Source: Rhodospirillaceae bacterium
Lineage (GTDB): Bacteria > Pseudomonadota > Alphaproteobacteria > Bin65
Reading direction: 5' to 3'
Length of the DNA: 64,000 bases
Assembly: GCA_028819475.1 (NCBI GenBank)
Contig: JAPPLJ010000067.1
Span: 1-64,000 of the forward strand
Shown: positions 1-7,983 of the stretch, in pieces
Numbering within the stretch: the stretch's first letter is position 1
How the letters are laid out: every line of letters starts with the position of its first letter
The notes under the pieces: generated by a model
Databases searched by the model: none
Seen by the model: the letters and a program-made list of their open reading frames with translations, nothing else
Told to the model about the DNA's origin: nothing
Translations under genes and position numbers: made by a program

Positions 1-575
1 TCGGGGTCCGTTCCCGCTGCCTCGGCCGCCCGGCCCCACGCCGCGCTGCTTCCGAGGATGAGCGCCCTTCCGTCACGGGTCGTGTGGAACGTTGCAGCGT
101 CCAGCTTGGGTTCGTTCGGCCGCGCAAGGTGCAGTTCCATCCCCAGCAGGCCCATCTCCCAGCCGACGCCGACGGCGCCGGGACCGAACTCGTGCCAGTG
201 GTCCGACACCGGCGCGGTATGCGTAATCGCAAGGCGCGAACGGCCGGTACCGTCGCTGCACAGACGCGCCTCCACCCAGCTCACGTCACCGGCGAACTCC
301 CACGTCAGCCCGAGATGCGAAGGTGGCTCGCAGCGCCTGATCGTGCCGCCTGCGTTTCCCTCCAGCTGGTAGCGACCGCCGGGTTCGAGGCGGCCGCTGA
401 CCGGCAGGAACCAGCGCGGGATTCGTTCCGCGCTCGTCACGGCGTCCCAGAGGTCCTCCACCGTCGTCGCGTAGCTGCGCGCGAGGGTGACCGCGCGCGC
501 GGCCTGTCCGTCGCGCTCCGGGGACGACACCGTGCGCTCCACGGCGCCGAGCAGGCGTTCGACATCCAGGTCCAT
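1..575 (-). CDS. SRPBCC / AHSA1-like domain protein (partial)
   Basis: The frame opens with ATG at 575 and stays open to the left edge, so the C-terminus is missing. The first ~150 residues read as an activator-of-Hsp90-ATPase/START-like fold: an early segment with SYATTVEDLWDAVTSAERIP, then RWFLPVSGRLEPGG, an LGLTWEFAGD strand and a late ITHTAPVSDHW stretch. These are hallmarks of the SRPBCC family, which binds hydrophobic ligands. Such genes often sit behind an ArsR regulator, but none is visible upstream. The exact ligand is unknown. Confidence 0.8.
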   Translation of the reverse strand, partial: MDLDVERLLGAVERTVSSPERDGQAARAVTLARSYATTVEDLWDAVTSAERIPRWFLPVSGRLEPGGRYQLEGNAGGTIRRCEPPSHLGLTWEFAGDVSWVEARLCSDGTGRSRLAITHTAPVSDHWHEFGPGAVGVGWEMGLLGMELHLARPNEPKLDAATFHTTRDGRALILGSSAAWGRAAEAAGTDP

Positions 576-791
576 GGCTTCTCCGTTTCGTCAGGCAGGC
601 GATTATCCATGTACATGCCACTGCGTACAGCAAATCGAGCCGCGTGGACGATGGCCCGGACCGCCCACAAGGTCGCGGACCATCCGACATCAGCAAGCCG
701 GACGCCCTTCGGCGCGTTGGTCTCACTCCCCTTACGGCAGGCTCCGCCGGGCCGCTCTCCTAAAATATTTCCTTTTTTTCGATAATATTCC

Positions 792-820
792 TTGACACTG
801 TAGATTCCGCGCCCTATATC
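792..820 (+). promoter_or_regulatory. Promoter-like -35/-10 pair
   Basis: TTGACA at 792-797 is followed after 17 bases by TATATC at 815-820, a good sigma70-type match. No coding region lies downstream on the plus strand; only a dispersed repeat and AT-rich sequence follow. Confidence 0.4.
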
Positions 821-896
821 GGCCCCGTCAACGCCCGAAGTGCGCCTGCCGCGGCCGGCCGAGACCTCTTCGCACAGCGCCTCCGCCCGTCATTCC

Positions 897-1129
897 GTCC
901 TTCGAGACGGGCGTTTCGTCCTTCGAGACGAGGTTTCGAGACGCGATCCTGACGGATCGCTCCTCAGCCTCTCCTCAGGATGAAGCTGTATTGGTGAAGC
1001 AAACACAACCCTTCATCCTGAGGAGGCGAAGGCGAACGCCTGAGCCGTCTCGAAGGGCTTCATCCTGAGGAGGGGCTGAGGAGCCCCGGACTTGATCCGG
1101 GGCGTCTCGAAGCCCCGTCTCGAAGGACG
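897..1129. repeat. Dispersed inverted repeat, family A copy 1
   Basis: It is bounded by CCTTCGAGACG on the left and CGTCTCGAAGG on the right, with an inner pair CTCCTCAGGATGAAG and CTTCATCCTGAGGAG, so the whole unit can fold on itself. A second copy of the same architecture is at 55457-55616. Both lie between genes. A short family-C-like palindrome (CCCCGGACTTGATCCGGGG) is embedded near 1084-1102. Confidence 0.85.
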
Positions 1130-1468
1130 CCGCCCGCGGGTGTCGAGTGTCGAGCGGCACTCCCGTTCGTCCAAGAGGCTGTAAAATTTCCTATCGAAAT
1201 TGTTTTTGCGCATTTTCGAGAGGCGTCTTTCCAACGATTCCAAAGGGTTAGGGATGCCGGGTGCCAAAAAAATCAAATTAAATAGAACGGTCTGTTAAAT
1301 TCTAAAACAGAGCAATTTCAAAGACTTAGACGAAATGATTTTGAACATTTATTCAAAATCCGGCCGTTTTCCGACGTCTGGACCGTTCCCCTCCGTTGCC
1401 GGCACACCCTTTCACAGAGGAATCCTCAAGGGGAAAGGGGATTCTCGCGGCGCCCCGTAGCGCGCCCG

Positions 1469-2089
1469 TTACCCGCCCGGTTCGGTCGCCTGCATAGCCG
1501 GGCGGCGGCTGAAGCCGTCGTACCAGGACGCCAGCGCCGGACGGCCGCTGCGCCAGTCCTCGTCCGGATAACGGAAATCGAGATAGCCGAGGGCGCAGCC
1601 GGCCGCGATGGCGTCGGTCGTCACCGGCGCGTCGACCGGCGCGACGGTTTCGCCCAGACGGGTCAGCACGCGCGCCCGGCGGCCGCGCAGCCGCTCGATG
1701 AACCCGTCTGGCCGGTGGCCCTCGGGCTGAAGCGACAGGTGCCGTTCGGCGACCGCCGCATCCATCAGGCCGGTCGCGGCTGCAGTGCGAGCGGCAATGC
1801 GCCAGCGGTCGTCGCCTGCGCCGCCCAGCGGCGAGGCCAGGGCACCGCCGAATTGCGCATCCAGCCAGGCGACGATCACGGCCGAATCGTAGAGGATCGT
1901 ACCGTCGCCGAGGTCCAGCGTCGGGATCTGCGCCAGCGGGTTCGCCGGCGACACGACATCGACGATATTTTCGACGGTCGCTTCGACCAGCCGGAAGCGG
2001 CCGGCCACGCCCAGTTCGTGGGCCGCCGCCATGACGACACGGGCGAACGGCGAGGTCGGCGCCCAATACAGCGCGAGGTCGCCGGTCAT
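1469..2089 (-). CDS. Glutathione S-transferase family protein
   Basis: This 206-residue protein has the GST layout: an N-terminal thioredoxin-like domain (residues ~1-80) with a SPFARVV start motif and the cis-Pro region AQIPTLDLGDGTILYDSAVI, then an all-helical domain ending in SWYDGFSRRPAMQATEP. The start is ATG 2089. It lies 11 bases downstream of a second GST gene in the same direction and shares its C-terminal pattern (GCALGYLDFR, WRSGRPALASWY), so the pair looks like a tandem duplication. The substrate is unknown; detoxification by glutathione conjugation is the family role. Confidence 0.9.
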   Translation of the reverse strand: MTGDLALYWAPTSPFARVVMAAAHELGVAGRFRLVEATVENIVDVVSPANPLAQIPTLDLGDGTILYDSAVIVAWLDAQFGGALASPLGGAGDDRWRIAARTAAATGLMDAAVAERHLSLQPEGHRPDGFIERLRGRRARVLTRLGETVAPVDAPVTTDAIAAGCALGYLDFRYPDEDWRSGRPALASWYDGFSRRPAMQATEPGG

Positions 2090-2100
2090 AGCGGTAGCCC

Positions 2101-2721
2101 CTACCCGCTCGGCACGGTCGCCTGCATGGCCGGGCGCTTTGCGTAGGTCGCGTACCAGTCGGCCAGCGCCGGCCACCCGCTGCGCCAGTCCTTGTCGGGG
2201 GAGCGGAAATCGAGATAGCCGAGGGCGCAGCCGAAACCGATCGCGCCGAGGCTCGTCTCCGCCGCCGCCGGGTCGCCGAGGTCCGCCACCTCCGCGCTCA
2301 TCTGTTCCAGCGCACCGTCGATCTTGCCCATCTGGGCCGCGATCCAGCCGTCCCATTGTTTCTCTTCGGGCCGGACGAAGGTCTCGTAGCGGCACAGCAC
2401 GGCGGCGTCGAGCAGGCCGTCGGCGAGCGCTTCCTGCCGCTTGGCGGTCCAGCGCGCCGGACCGTCGGCCGGCACCAGCCGGCAGCCGCTCTCGGCGTTC
2501 AGATAGTCGGTGATGACGCCGGAATCGTAAAGCACCGCGCCGTCGTCGGTCACCAGGGTCGGGATCTTCTTGACCGGGTTGACGGCGGCGAGCGCGGGGT
2601 CCGGCTGGTGCGGCGCGGTCGCAAGGACGTGCAGCTCGATCCGGTCGTCGAGACCGCATTCCATGGCAAAGATACGGACCTTGCGCACGAAGGGGGAGGC
2701 CAGGGCGGCAAACAGTTTCAT
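2101..2721 (-). CDS. Glutathione S-transferase family protein
   Basis: This is a 206-residue GST-like protein with SPFVRKV near the N-terminus as the likely glutathione-activating site, VKKIPTLVTDDGAVLYDSG as the cis-Pro/glutathione-binding strand, and a helical C-terminal half with FGCALGYLDFRSPDKDW. It is the first gene of a tandem pair; its downstream neighbour starts 11 bases after its stop and has the same length. GloB lies just upstream in the same direction, consistent with a glutathione-linked group. The conjugated substrate cannot be told from sequence. Confidence 0.92.
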   Translation of the reverse strand: MKLFAALASPFVRKVRIFAMECGLDDRIELHVLATAPHQPDPALAAVNPVKKIPTLVTDDGAVLYDSGVITDYLNAESGCRLVPADGPARWTAKRQEALADGLLDAAVLCRYETFVRPEEKQWDGWIAAQMGKIDGALEQMSAEVADLGDPAAAETSLGAIGFGCALGYLDFRSPDKDWRSGWPALADWYATYAKRPAMQATVPSG

Positions 2722-2800
2722 CGGTCTATCCTGTAGGGGCCTGTAAGGGGCTTGTCGGGTTTTCGGTCGGGATTCGGGCCCGGGGGAAAAGGGGCGGCGG

Positions 2801-3577
2801 TCAGCCCCGGAACACGTCCTTGCGCTGCCGGACCTCGGCGAAGACCTCGACCGGCGAGCCGCCGGCGAGGCCGACCGCAGCGGCGACGCCGGCGCTGTCG
2901 GCGCGCAGGAACGGGTTGGTGCGCTTCTCGACGCCGAGCTTGCCGGGCACGGTCGCGATGCCGGCGGCGCGCATCCGGTCGATCTCCGCGGCCCGCGCCG
3001 TCAGGTCGGCGTTCTGCGGATCGACGGTGACGGCGAAGCGCGCGTTGGCCTGGGTGTATTCGTGGGCGCAATAGACGTTGGCGCTGTCCGGCAGGGCGCG
3101 CAATTTGCCCAAGCTGGTCCACATCTGCGCCGGCGTACCCTCGAACAGGCGGCCGCAGCCGAGCAGGAACAGGGTATCGCCGCAGAACAGGGCGTCGCTG
3201 CCGGCGAACCAGTAGGCGATGTGGCCGCGGGTGTGGCCCGGCACGTCGAAAACCTCGGCGCGGGCGCCGCCGAAATCGTAGGTGTCGCCGTCGCCGACCT
3301 CGATATCGATGCCGGGAATCCGGTCGCGGTCGGCGCGCGGGCCGACGATGGTGCAGCCGGTCGCGGCCTTGATCTCGCGGTTGCCGCCGGTGTGGTCGCC
3401 GTGGTGGTGGGTGTTGAGGATATGGGTGATCGCCCAGCCGCGTTGCGCGGCCTCGGCGAGCGGCGCGTCGGCAACCGCCGGGTCCACCACCGCCGTCAGA
3501 TTCCGCTCCGGCTCACGGGCCAGCCAGACATAGTTGTCGTTGAGCACGGGAATGCGGACGACTTCCAGCTGCGACAT
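2801..3577 (-). CDS. gloB: Hydroxyacylglutathione hydrolase (glyoxalase II)
   Basis: This 258-residue metallo-beta-lactamase-fold enzyme hydrolyses S-lactoylglutathione to lactate and glutathione, the second step of methylglyoxal detoxification. The metal-binding motif THHHGDH is at residues 56-62, followed by VPGHTRGH, FCGDTLFLLGCGRLFEG and the AHEYT histidine, then the C-terminal glutathione-contact segment EKRTNPFLR. The length is normal for the family. Its neighbours downstream are two GST-like genes. Confidence 0.95.
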   Translation of the reverse strand: MSQLEVVRIPVLNDNYVWLAREPERNLTAVVDPAVADAPLAEAAQRGWAITHILNTHHHGDHTGGNREIKAATGCTIVGPRADRDRIPGIDIEVGDGDTYDFGGARAEVFDVPGHTRGHIAYWFAGSDALFCGDTLFLLGCGRLFEGTPAQMWTSLGKLRALPDSANVYCAHEYTQANARFAVTVDPQNADLTARAAEIDRMRAAGIATVPGKLGVEKRTNPFLRADSAGVAAAVGLAGGSPVEVFAEVRQRKDVFRG

Positions 3578-3764
3578 CGCTATGTATCCGGCAGTAGAAT
3601 GGGATGCCGCCGATATCTAGCATTGTGTCCGGACCGGGCCAACAGTCGTGCGCAAACTGCAACCGGGCCGCGCGGCGATGTCCATCGACAGGCGGGCCGT
3701 TGACAGGCGGGCAACAGCCCCTCCACCATCAAACCGTTAAACCGCTGCGGAAGGTGACAGACCG

Positions 3765-4598
3765 ATGGCCGACGATCGCCCCACCCAGGCTGAAAAGGCC
3801 GAGCGCTTCCATGCCCTGCACATGGGCGCGGAGCCATTCATCCTCGCAAACGCGTTCGATGCCGGTTCGGCCCGCATCCTGGCCGGTCTGGGCTTCGCGG
3901 CGCTGGCGACGACGAGCGGCGGCTTTGCCGGCACGCTCGGCCGGCGCGACGGCGAGGTCACGCGCGACGAGGCCCTGGACCATGCCCGCGCCGTCGCGGA
4001 TGCGGTCGACCTGCCGGTTTCGGGCGATCTGGAGAACGGCTTCGGCCACGAGCCCGAGGCCGCGGCGACGACCGTGACGCGGGCGGCCGAGGCGGGCCTG
4101 GTCGGCTGTTCGATCGAGGATTATACCGGCGATCCGGACTCCCCGTTCTACGACCGCGGCCTGGCCGCCGAACGCATCGCCGCGGCGGCCGAAGCCGCCC
4201 GTTCCGTGGGCTTCCGATTCACGCTCACCGGGCGGAGCGAATGTTTCATCCGCGGCCTCCCGGACCTCGACGAGGTCATCGCCCGGCTACAGGCCTACGA
4301 GCGGGCCGGCGCCGACGTCCTGATGGCGCCGGCGCTGCCGGACATCGCCGCGGTCCGCGCGGTGTGCCAGGCCGTGTCGAAACCGGTCAATTTCATGGTC
4401 GGCGTCCGTGGCAGATCCTTTCCCGCGGCGGATGTCGCAGCAGCCGGGGCGCGGCGCATCAGCCTCGCGACCTCGCTGTACCGCGCGGCAATGACCGGCA
4501 TGGTCGAGGCGGCGGCCGAGGCGCTGGAAAAGGGGACGTTCGCCTATGTCGACACTTCGATGTCGACGCCGGACATCGCCGGCTTCATGCGCGGGTAG
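3765..4598 (+). CDS. Isocitrate lyase/PEP mutase superfamily protein
   Basis: This 277-residue TIM-barrel protein belongs to the PEP mutase/oxaloacetate decarboxylase-like branch. Visible features are FILANAFDAGSARILAGLGF at the start, SGDLENGFG carrying metal-ligand acids, GCSIEDYTGD and LTGRSECF. The family cleaves or rearranges 2-oxo-acid C-C or C-P bonds with Mg2+, but the short length and absence of the KKCGH loop of true isocitrate lyases leave the substrate open. It stands alone, followed by a 155-base gap before an antitoxin gene. Confidence 0.85.
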   Translation: MADDRPTQAEKAERFHALHMGAEPFILANAFDAGSARILAGLGFAALATTSGGFAGTLGRRDGEVTRDEALDHARAVADAVDLPVSGDLENGFGHEPEAAATTVTRAAEAGLVGCSIEDYTGDPDSPFYDRGLAAERIAAAAEAARSVGFRFTLTGRSECFIRGLPDLDEVIARLQAYERAGADVLMAPALPDIAAVRAVCQAVSKPVNFMVGVRGRSFPAADVAAAGARRISLATSLYRAAMTGMVEAAAEALEKGTFAYVDTSMSTPDIAGFMRG

Positions 4599-4689
4599 GT
4601 GTCGTTTCCAAGAAAGCTGTCCAGTCTTTTGGCGGGAGTATTGGCGTTAATGCGGCATTTCAGTCGCCGAATTCACCGCCGCCGCTTGA

Positions 4690-4711
4690 CTGTTCTTCTT
4701 GGTCAGAACAG
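4690..4711. promoter_or_regulatory. Possible antitoxin operator (inverted repeat)
   Basis: CTGTTCT at 4690-4696 and AGAACAG at 4705-4711 form a perfect 7-bp inverted repeat with an 8-bp spacer. It is 43 bases upstream of the Phd/YefM-type gene and overlaps a TTGACT -35-like hexamer at 4686. Autoregulation by the antitoxin is the usual arrangement, so this is a plausible operator. Confidence 0.35.
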
Positions 4712-4753
4712 CTTGTGACTGGTCGAATCTTGCTTCCGGCATGAGGTCGCCCC

Positions 4754-4996
4754 GTGTCCGAAATCGGTGTACTCGAAGCGAAAACCCATCTTCCCCGGCT
4801 GCTCCGGTGCGTCGAGGCCGGGGAGCGGTTCGTCATCACCAGGCACAACCGGCCGGTGGCCGAACTGATCCCCTTCCGGCCGCGCGATCGCGAAAAAGTG
4901 CTATCGGCAATTGCAGGCCTAAAGGCGTTTCAAAAGAGCCACAGCCTCGGAGAACCGTCGGTCCACGGCATTGTCGAAGACGCGCGCAGGTATTGA
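4754..4996 (+). CDS. Phd/YefM-family antitoxin (orphan)
   Basis: This 80-residue protein starts at GTG 4754. SEIGVLEAKTHLPRLLRCVE followed by GERFVITRHNRPVAELIPF is the classic Phd/YefM N-terminal DNA-binding fold; the tail (residues ~50-80) would normally wrap the toxin. The reading frame that follows, overlapping its stop, begins like a VapC PIN toxin but ends after 13 codons, so this antitoxin appears to have lost its partner. Whether it is still expressed cannot be told. Confidence 0.85.
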   Translation: MSEIGVLEAKTHLPRLLRCVEAGERFVITRHNRPVAELIPFRPRDREKVLSAIAGLKAFQKSHSLGEPSVHGIVEDARRY

Positions 4997-5034
4997 CGGC
5001 ATTCGTTCTCGATTGCTCGGTCGTCAAGGATTGA
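4993..5034 (+). pseudogene. Remnant of a VapC/PIN-domain toxin start
   Basis: A TTG codon overlapping the antitoxin stop opens a frame reading LTAFVLDCSVVKD and then TGA. The xFVLDxSV opening with its first catalytic Asp is the usual N-terminus of VapC toxins that follow Phd-type antitoxins. Nothing resembling the remaining ~120 residues follows; a dispersed repeat starts about 40 bases later. This fits deletion of the toxin body. Confidence 0.6.
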
Positions 5035-5351
5035 CGCGACGCCAGCGGCGCGTATCGCGAACCCTTTCCTTGCCGCCCCGGATTCAATCCGGGGCCCAGA
5101 GCCGTGAGGCTAGGCCGTGCCGGGCGACTCTGGACCCCGGATTTCCGCTTCGCTCCATCCGGGGTGGCAAGATTTGGTCCTCGCAAACTGTTTGGTACCG
5201 GTGGCGCAGCGCAGGCCAATTGCGAATCGTCAGGGAAATTCAGTGGTGAAGAATCCGGGTCCGGCCCACGGTCTACGGCGATGGCTTGGGCCGATCCATC
5301 CGCCAAGCCCCGGCGTTGCGCGCGGGCGGGTCGCCCTTAAAATGACCCCCC
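5035..5351. repeat. Gap with dispersed palindromic repeat, family C
   Basis: This 317-base gap lies between the toxin remnant and the methyltransferase. At 5076-5167 there are two arms, CCCCGGATTCAATCCGGGG followed by CCCAGAG, and a CTCTGG-plus-CCCCGGAT counterpart ending in ATCCGGGG. They form a large potential hairpin related to the units at 37492, 44011 and 53019. The rest, to 5351, shows no recognisable gene. Confidence 0.7.
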
Positions 5352-6086
5352 ATGTGGACCGACGTTGCCGACCTGCATGCGTTTTACGCCTCGCCGACCG
5401 GCCTGATGGCGCGGCGGCTGATCCGACGCAAGCTGCGCCTGATGTGGCCCAATGTCGGCGGCGCGACGGTGCTCGGCTTCGGCTATGCGACGCCCTATCT
5501 GCGCACATTCCACCGCGAGGCGGTGCGGGTCTGCGCCCTCATGCCGCCGCAACAGGGCATCCTGCAATGGACCCTGGGCGGCAAGGTCGCCGCGGGCCTC
5601 GCCGACGAAACGATGTTCCCCCTGCCCGACGGTTGCATCGACCGGCTGCTGCTGATCCACGCCGTCGAGGCGAGCGAGGCCCTGCGCCCGATGCTGGCCG
5701 AATGCTGGCGCGTCATGTCCGACGGTGGCCGGATGATCGTCGTGGCGCCGAACCGGCGCGGCATCTGGGCCCGGCTTGAGCGCACGCCGTTCGGCCAGGG
5801 CCGGCCCTTCTCGGAAGGCCAGATCCGCCAGTTGCTGCGCGAGACCCAGTTCACCCCGGTACGCAGCGAGGCCGCCCTGTTCGCCCCGCCGATCCGGCGT
5901 CGCGCGATCCTGTCGACCGCGCGGGCCTGGGAACGGGCCGGCGAGCGCTGGCTCGGCCTGATCGCGGGCGTGACGCTCACCGAGGCGACCAAGCAGGTCT
6001 ATTCCGCCGTCGCGCTGCCGGTGCGCTCGCCCTTCCGCATCCTGCCCGCCCCGGTGCGCCCGGCGGCGGCGAGAGAATCCTCCTAA
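5352..6086 (+). CDS. SAM-dependent methyltransferase (type 11-like)
   Basis: This is a 244-residue class I methyltransferase-like protein. GGATVLGFGYATPYLR (around residues 36-52) replaces the canonical DxGxGxG SAM loop, and FPLPDGCIDRLLLIHAVE with WRVMSDGGRMIVVAPNRRG gives the later motifs seen in Methyltransf_11 proteins. The C-terminal third is rich in basic and aromatic residues. Its stop overlaps the stop of convergent metA by 4 bases. The substrate is unknown. Confidence 0.85.
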   Translation: MWTDVADLHAFYASPTGLMARRLIRRKLRLMWPNVGGATVLGFGYATPYLRTFHREAVRVCALMPPQQGILQWTLGGKVAAGLADETMFPLPDGCIDRLLLIHAVEASEALRPMLAECWRVMSDGGRMIVVAPNRRGIWARLERTPFGQGRPFSEGQIRQLLRETQFTPVRSEAALFAPPIRRRAILSTARAWERAGERWLGLIAGVTLTEATKQVYSAVALPVRSPFRILPAPVRPAAARESS

Positions 6087-7009
6087 GCGCCGCCGCCGAT
6101 CTCGTCCATCGCGAACGGCGTGGTCTGGTAGAGCTTGTTGATCCAGTTGCCCATCAGCAGATGGCCGTGCGCCTTCCAGGTGTTGCGCGGGGTCTTCGAC
6201 GGATCGTCGTGGGGAAAATAGTTTTCCGGAATGCGCACCGTATCCGGACGCGCCTCTATATCCCGGACATATTCGTTGTAGAGGGTGCGCGATTCGTATT
6301 CGAGATGGTTGAACATGTAGACGGCGTTGAGCGCCCTGTCGGTCACCATGCAGACGCCGGCCTCGTCGGATTCGAGCACGATACTCAGCGGCTCGTGCTT
6401 CTCGATGTCCCGGGCGCGGCATTCGGTGTAGCGCGAGACCGGCACGGGCAGGACATCGTTGAAGCCGCGCACCATCGGGTCGGTGCGCCGCGCCACGCGA
6501 TGGCCGAAGACGCCGGAAATCTTGCGCGGCAGCAGATATTTCGGGACGCGGTAGTGATGATAGAGCTGCGCCTGGGCGCCCCAGCAGATGTTGAAGCTGG
6601 AATGGACGTTGGTCCTCGACCAGTCCATGATCGCTTCCAGCTCGTCCCAGTACTTGACCTCCTCGAACTCGATCTCCTCGACCGGCGCGCCGGTGACGAT
6701 CAGCCCGTCGAACTTCTCGTCGCGGATGTCCGCCCACGGCTTGTAGAAGGCGAGCATGTGCTCCTGCGGCGTGTTCGACGGAATGTAGTGTGACGGCGAG
6801 ACCAGCGTCATCTCGACCTGCAGCGGGCTGGAACCGATCAGCCGCGAGAGCTGCGTCTCGGTCTCGATCTTCTTCGGCATCAGGTTGAGCAGGGCGATCC
6901 TGAGCGGCCGGATATCCTGCCGGACGGCATCCTGCTCGCGCATTACGTCGACGCCTTCCTTCTGCAGGATGTTGGCGGCGGGCAGGTCGTCGGGGATCTT
7001 GATCGGCAT
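6083..7009 (-). CDS. metA: Homoserine O-acetyltransferase (MetA family)
   Basis: This 308-residue MetA-family protein activates homoserine for methionine synthesis. The catalytic Cys142 lies in FNICWGAQ and the dyad His235/Glu237 in MFNHLEYES. Residue 111 is Glu (TGAPVEEIEF) where the E. coli succinyltransferase has Gly; in this family Glu111 is linked to acetyl-CoA use, so O-acetylhomoserine is the predicted product. That matches the O-acetylhomoserine sulfhydrylase at 24113-25399. ATG 7009 gives the standard MPIKIPDDLPA start. No SAM riboswitch is visible upstream. Confidence 0.93.
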   Translation of the reverse strand: MPIKIPDDLPAANILQKEGVDVMREQDAVRQDIRPLRIALLNLMPKKIETETQLSRLIGSSPLQVEMTLVSPSHYIPSNTPQEHMLAFYKPWADIRDEKFDGLIVTGAPVEEIEFEEVKYWDELEAIMDWSRTNVHSSFNICWGAQAQLYHHYRVPKYLLPRKISGVFGHRVARRTDPMVRGFNDVLPVPVSRYTECRARDIEKHEPLSIVLESDEAGVCMVTDRALNAVYMFNHLEYESRTLYNEYVRDIEARPDTVRIPENYFPHDDPSKTPRNTWKAHGHLLMGNWINKLYQTTPFAMDEIGGGA

Positions 7010-7159
7010 GGACGCGCTCGGCGGCAATTTGGGCTGCGGAACGCTGATATGGCATATGCGGCGCGGTTGTCGAGATGGCGGGAACATGGACGCCATGCCC
7101 CGGCCGGTGTAGGGGAGGAGGCGCAACTCTCTCCCGCGATACCGGGACAACGCCTCGAT

Positions 7160-7942
7160 ATGCCTGCCGACAGCGACAAGGCCGCGGCCGCTCTTGCCGA
7201 TACCCTCGCCGCGCTGCGCGCCCGGATCGACGATGTCGATTCCCGTATGCTCGCCGCCATTACCGAGCGGGTAGAGATTGCGCAGCAGGTCGGCGCCGCC
7301 AAGAGCGCCGGCGGGACGGCGGACGACGGCGCGCCGGTGCATCGTCCGGGCAGGGAAGCGGCCCTGATCCGGGCATTGATCGCGCGTTACGACGGACCGA
7401 TGGACCCGACGGCAATCCACGCGGTCTGGCGCGAGGTCATCGGCGCGTCCATCGCGGTCCAGCGGCCGCTTGTCGTCGCCGCGGCGGACAGGGCGGCGGA
7501 ACAAACCGCGCGGCTCCATTTCGGCACCAGCCAGCGCTATTCCTGGGCGGCCAGCCCGATCGTGGACGTGGCGAGCGGCGAAGCGGACATCGCGCTCTTT
7601 CCGGTGCTCGACGGCGACGCCTGGAAGGCGGCGGCGGATCTGCTGGCCGCGCGGCCGGATTGCGCCCTGCTGTGGCGCCTGCCCTTCACCGTGCCGGGCG
7701 GCGGCTGGATCGCGGTCGGTCGCGGTGTCGCCGAGGAAAGCGGCGACGACCTCACGGTCGCCATCGTGCCGCTCGACGCAGTGCCCGACGATCCGGCGAT
7801 CGAGACCCTGTGCTCCCTGCCCGACGGCCGGGCCGTGCTCGCCGTCGACGGCGAGTTGGCCGACGCGCCGGAAAATACGGGGTCGGCCGACGATCGCCCG
7901 GTGCTGCAATTGGGCCGGTTCCCGGCGCCGCTGGTAATCTGA
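7160..7942 (+). CDS. Chorismate mutase family protein
   Basis: This ~260-residue protein begins with an AroQ-type helical domain (residues ~10-95) containing LRARIDDVDSRMLAAITERV, a GREAALIRALI segment and the HAVWREVIGASI end helix. The rest (residues ~100-260) has no domain that I can name; it resembles the C-terminal half of chorismate mutases found beside hisC/tyrC in other alphaproteobacteria. ATG 7160 was chosen because the upstream frame is antisense to metA's 5' region. It leads the operon with HisC- and TyrC-like genes, supporting the chorismate-to-prephenate step of Tyr/Phe synthesis. Confidence 0.8.
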   Translation: MPADSDKAAAALADTLAALRARIDDVDSRMLAAITERVEIAQQVGAAKSAGGTADDGAPVHRPGREAALIRALIARYDGPMDPTAIHAVWREVIGASIAVQRPLVVAAADRAAEQTARLHFGTSQRYSWAASPIVDVASGEADIALFPVLDGDAWKAAADLLAARPDCALLWRLPFTVPGGGWIAVGRGVAEESGDDLTVAIVPLDAVPDDPAIETLCSLPDGRAVLAVDGELADAPENTGSADDRPVLQLGRFPAPLVI

Positions 7943-7983
7943 TTTAGTGCCGCGCATTCCGTCACTCCTATGGAGCATGCGCC

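Larger units (their letters stand above)
576..1468. other. 893-nt gene-free stretch
   Basis: No convincing protein gene is seen. The stretch holds a promoter-like sequence (792-820), a dispersed inverted repeat (897-1129) and an AT-rich island from about 1180 to 1360 that contrasts with the GC-rich surroundings. The island contains a perfect inverted repeat, ATTTTGAA at 1338-1345 and TTCAAAAT at 1352-1359. It also contains AACGGTCTGTT near 1284, resembling a motif in the other AT-rich gap near 60.9 kb. A lost regulator gene or a small RNA is possible. Confidence 0.6.

Noticed and set aside
7010-7159. Possible SAM riboswitch upstream of metA
   Set aside because: The 150-base leader lacks the SAM-II core and any SAM-I-like pairing; only metY has a convincing element.
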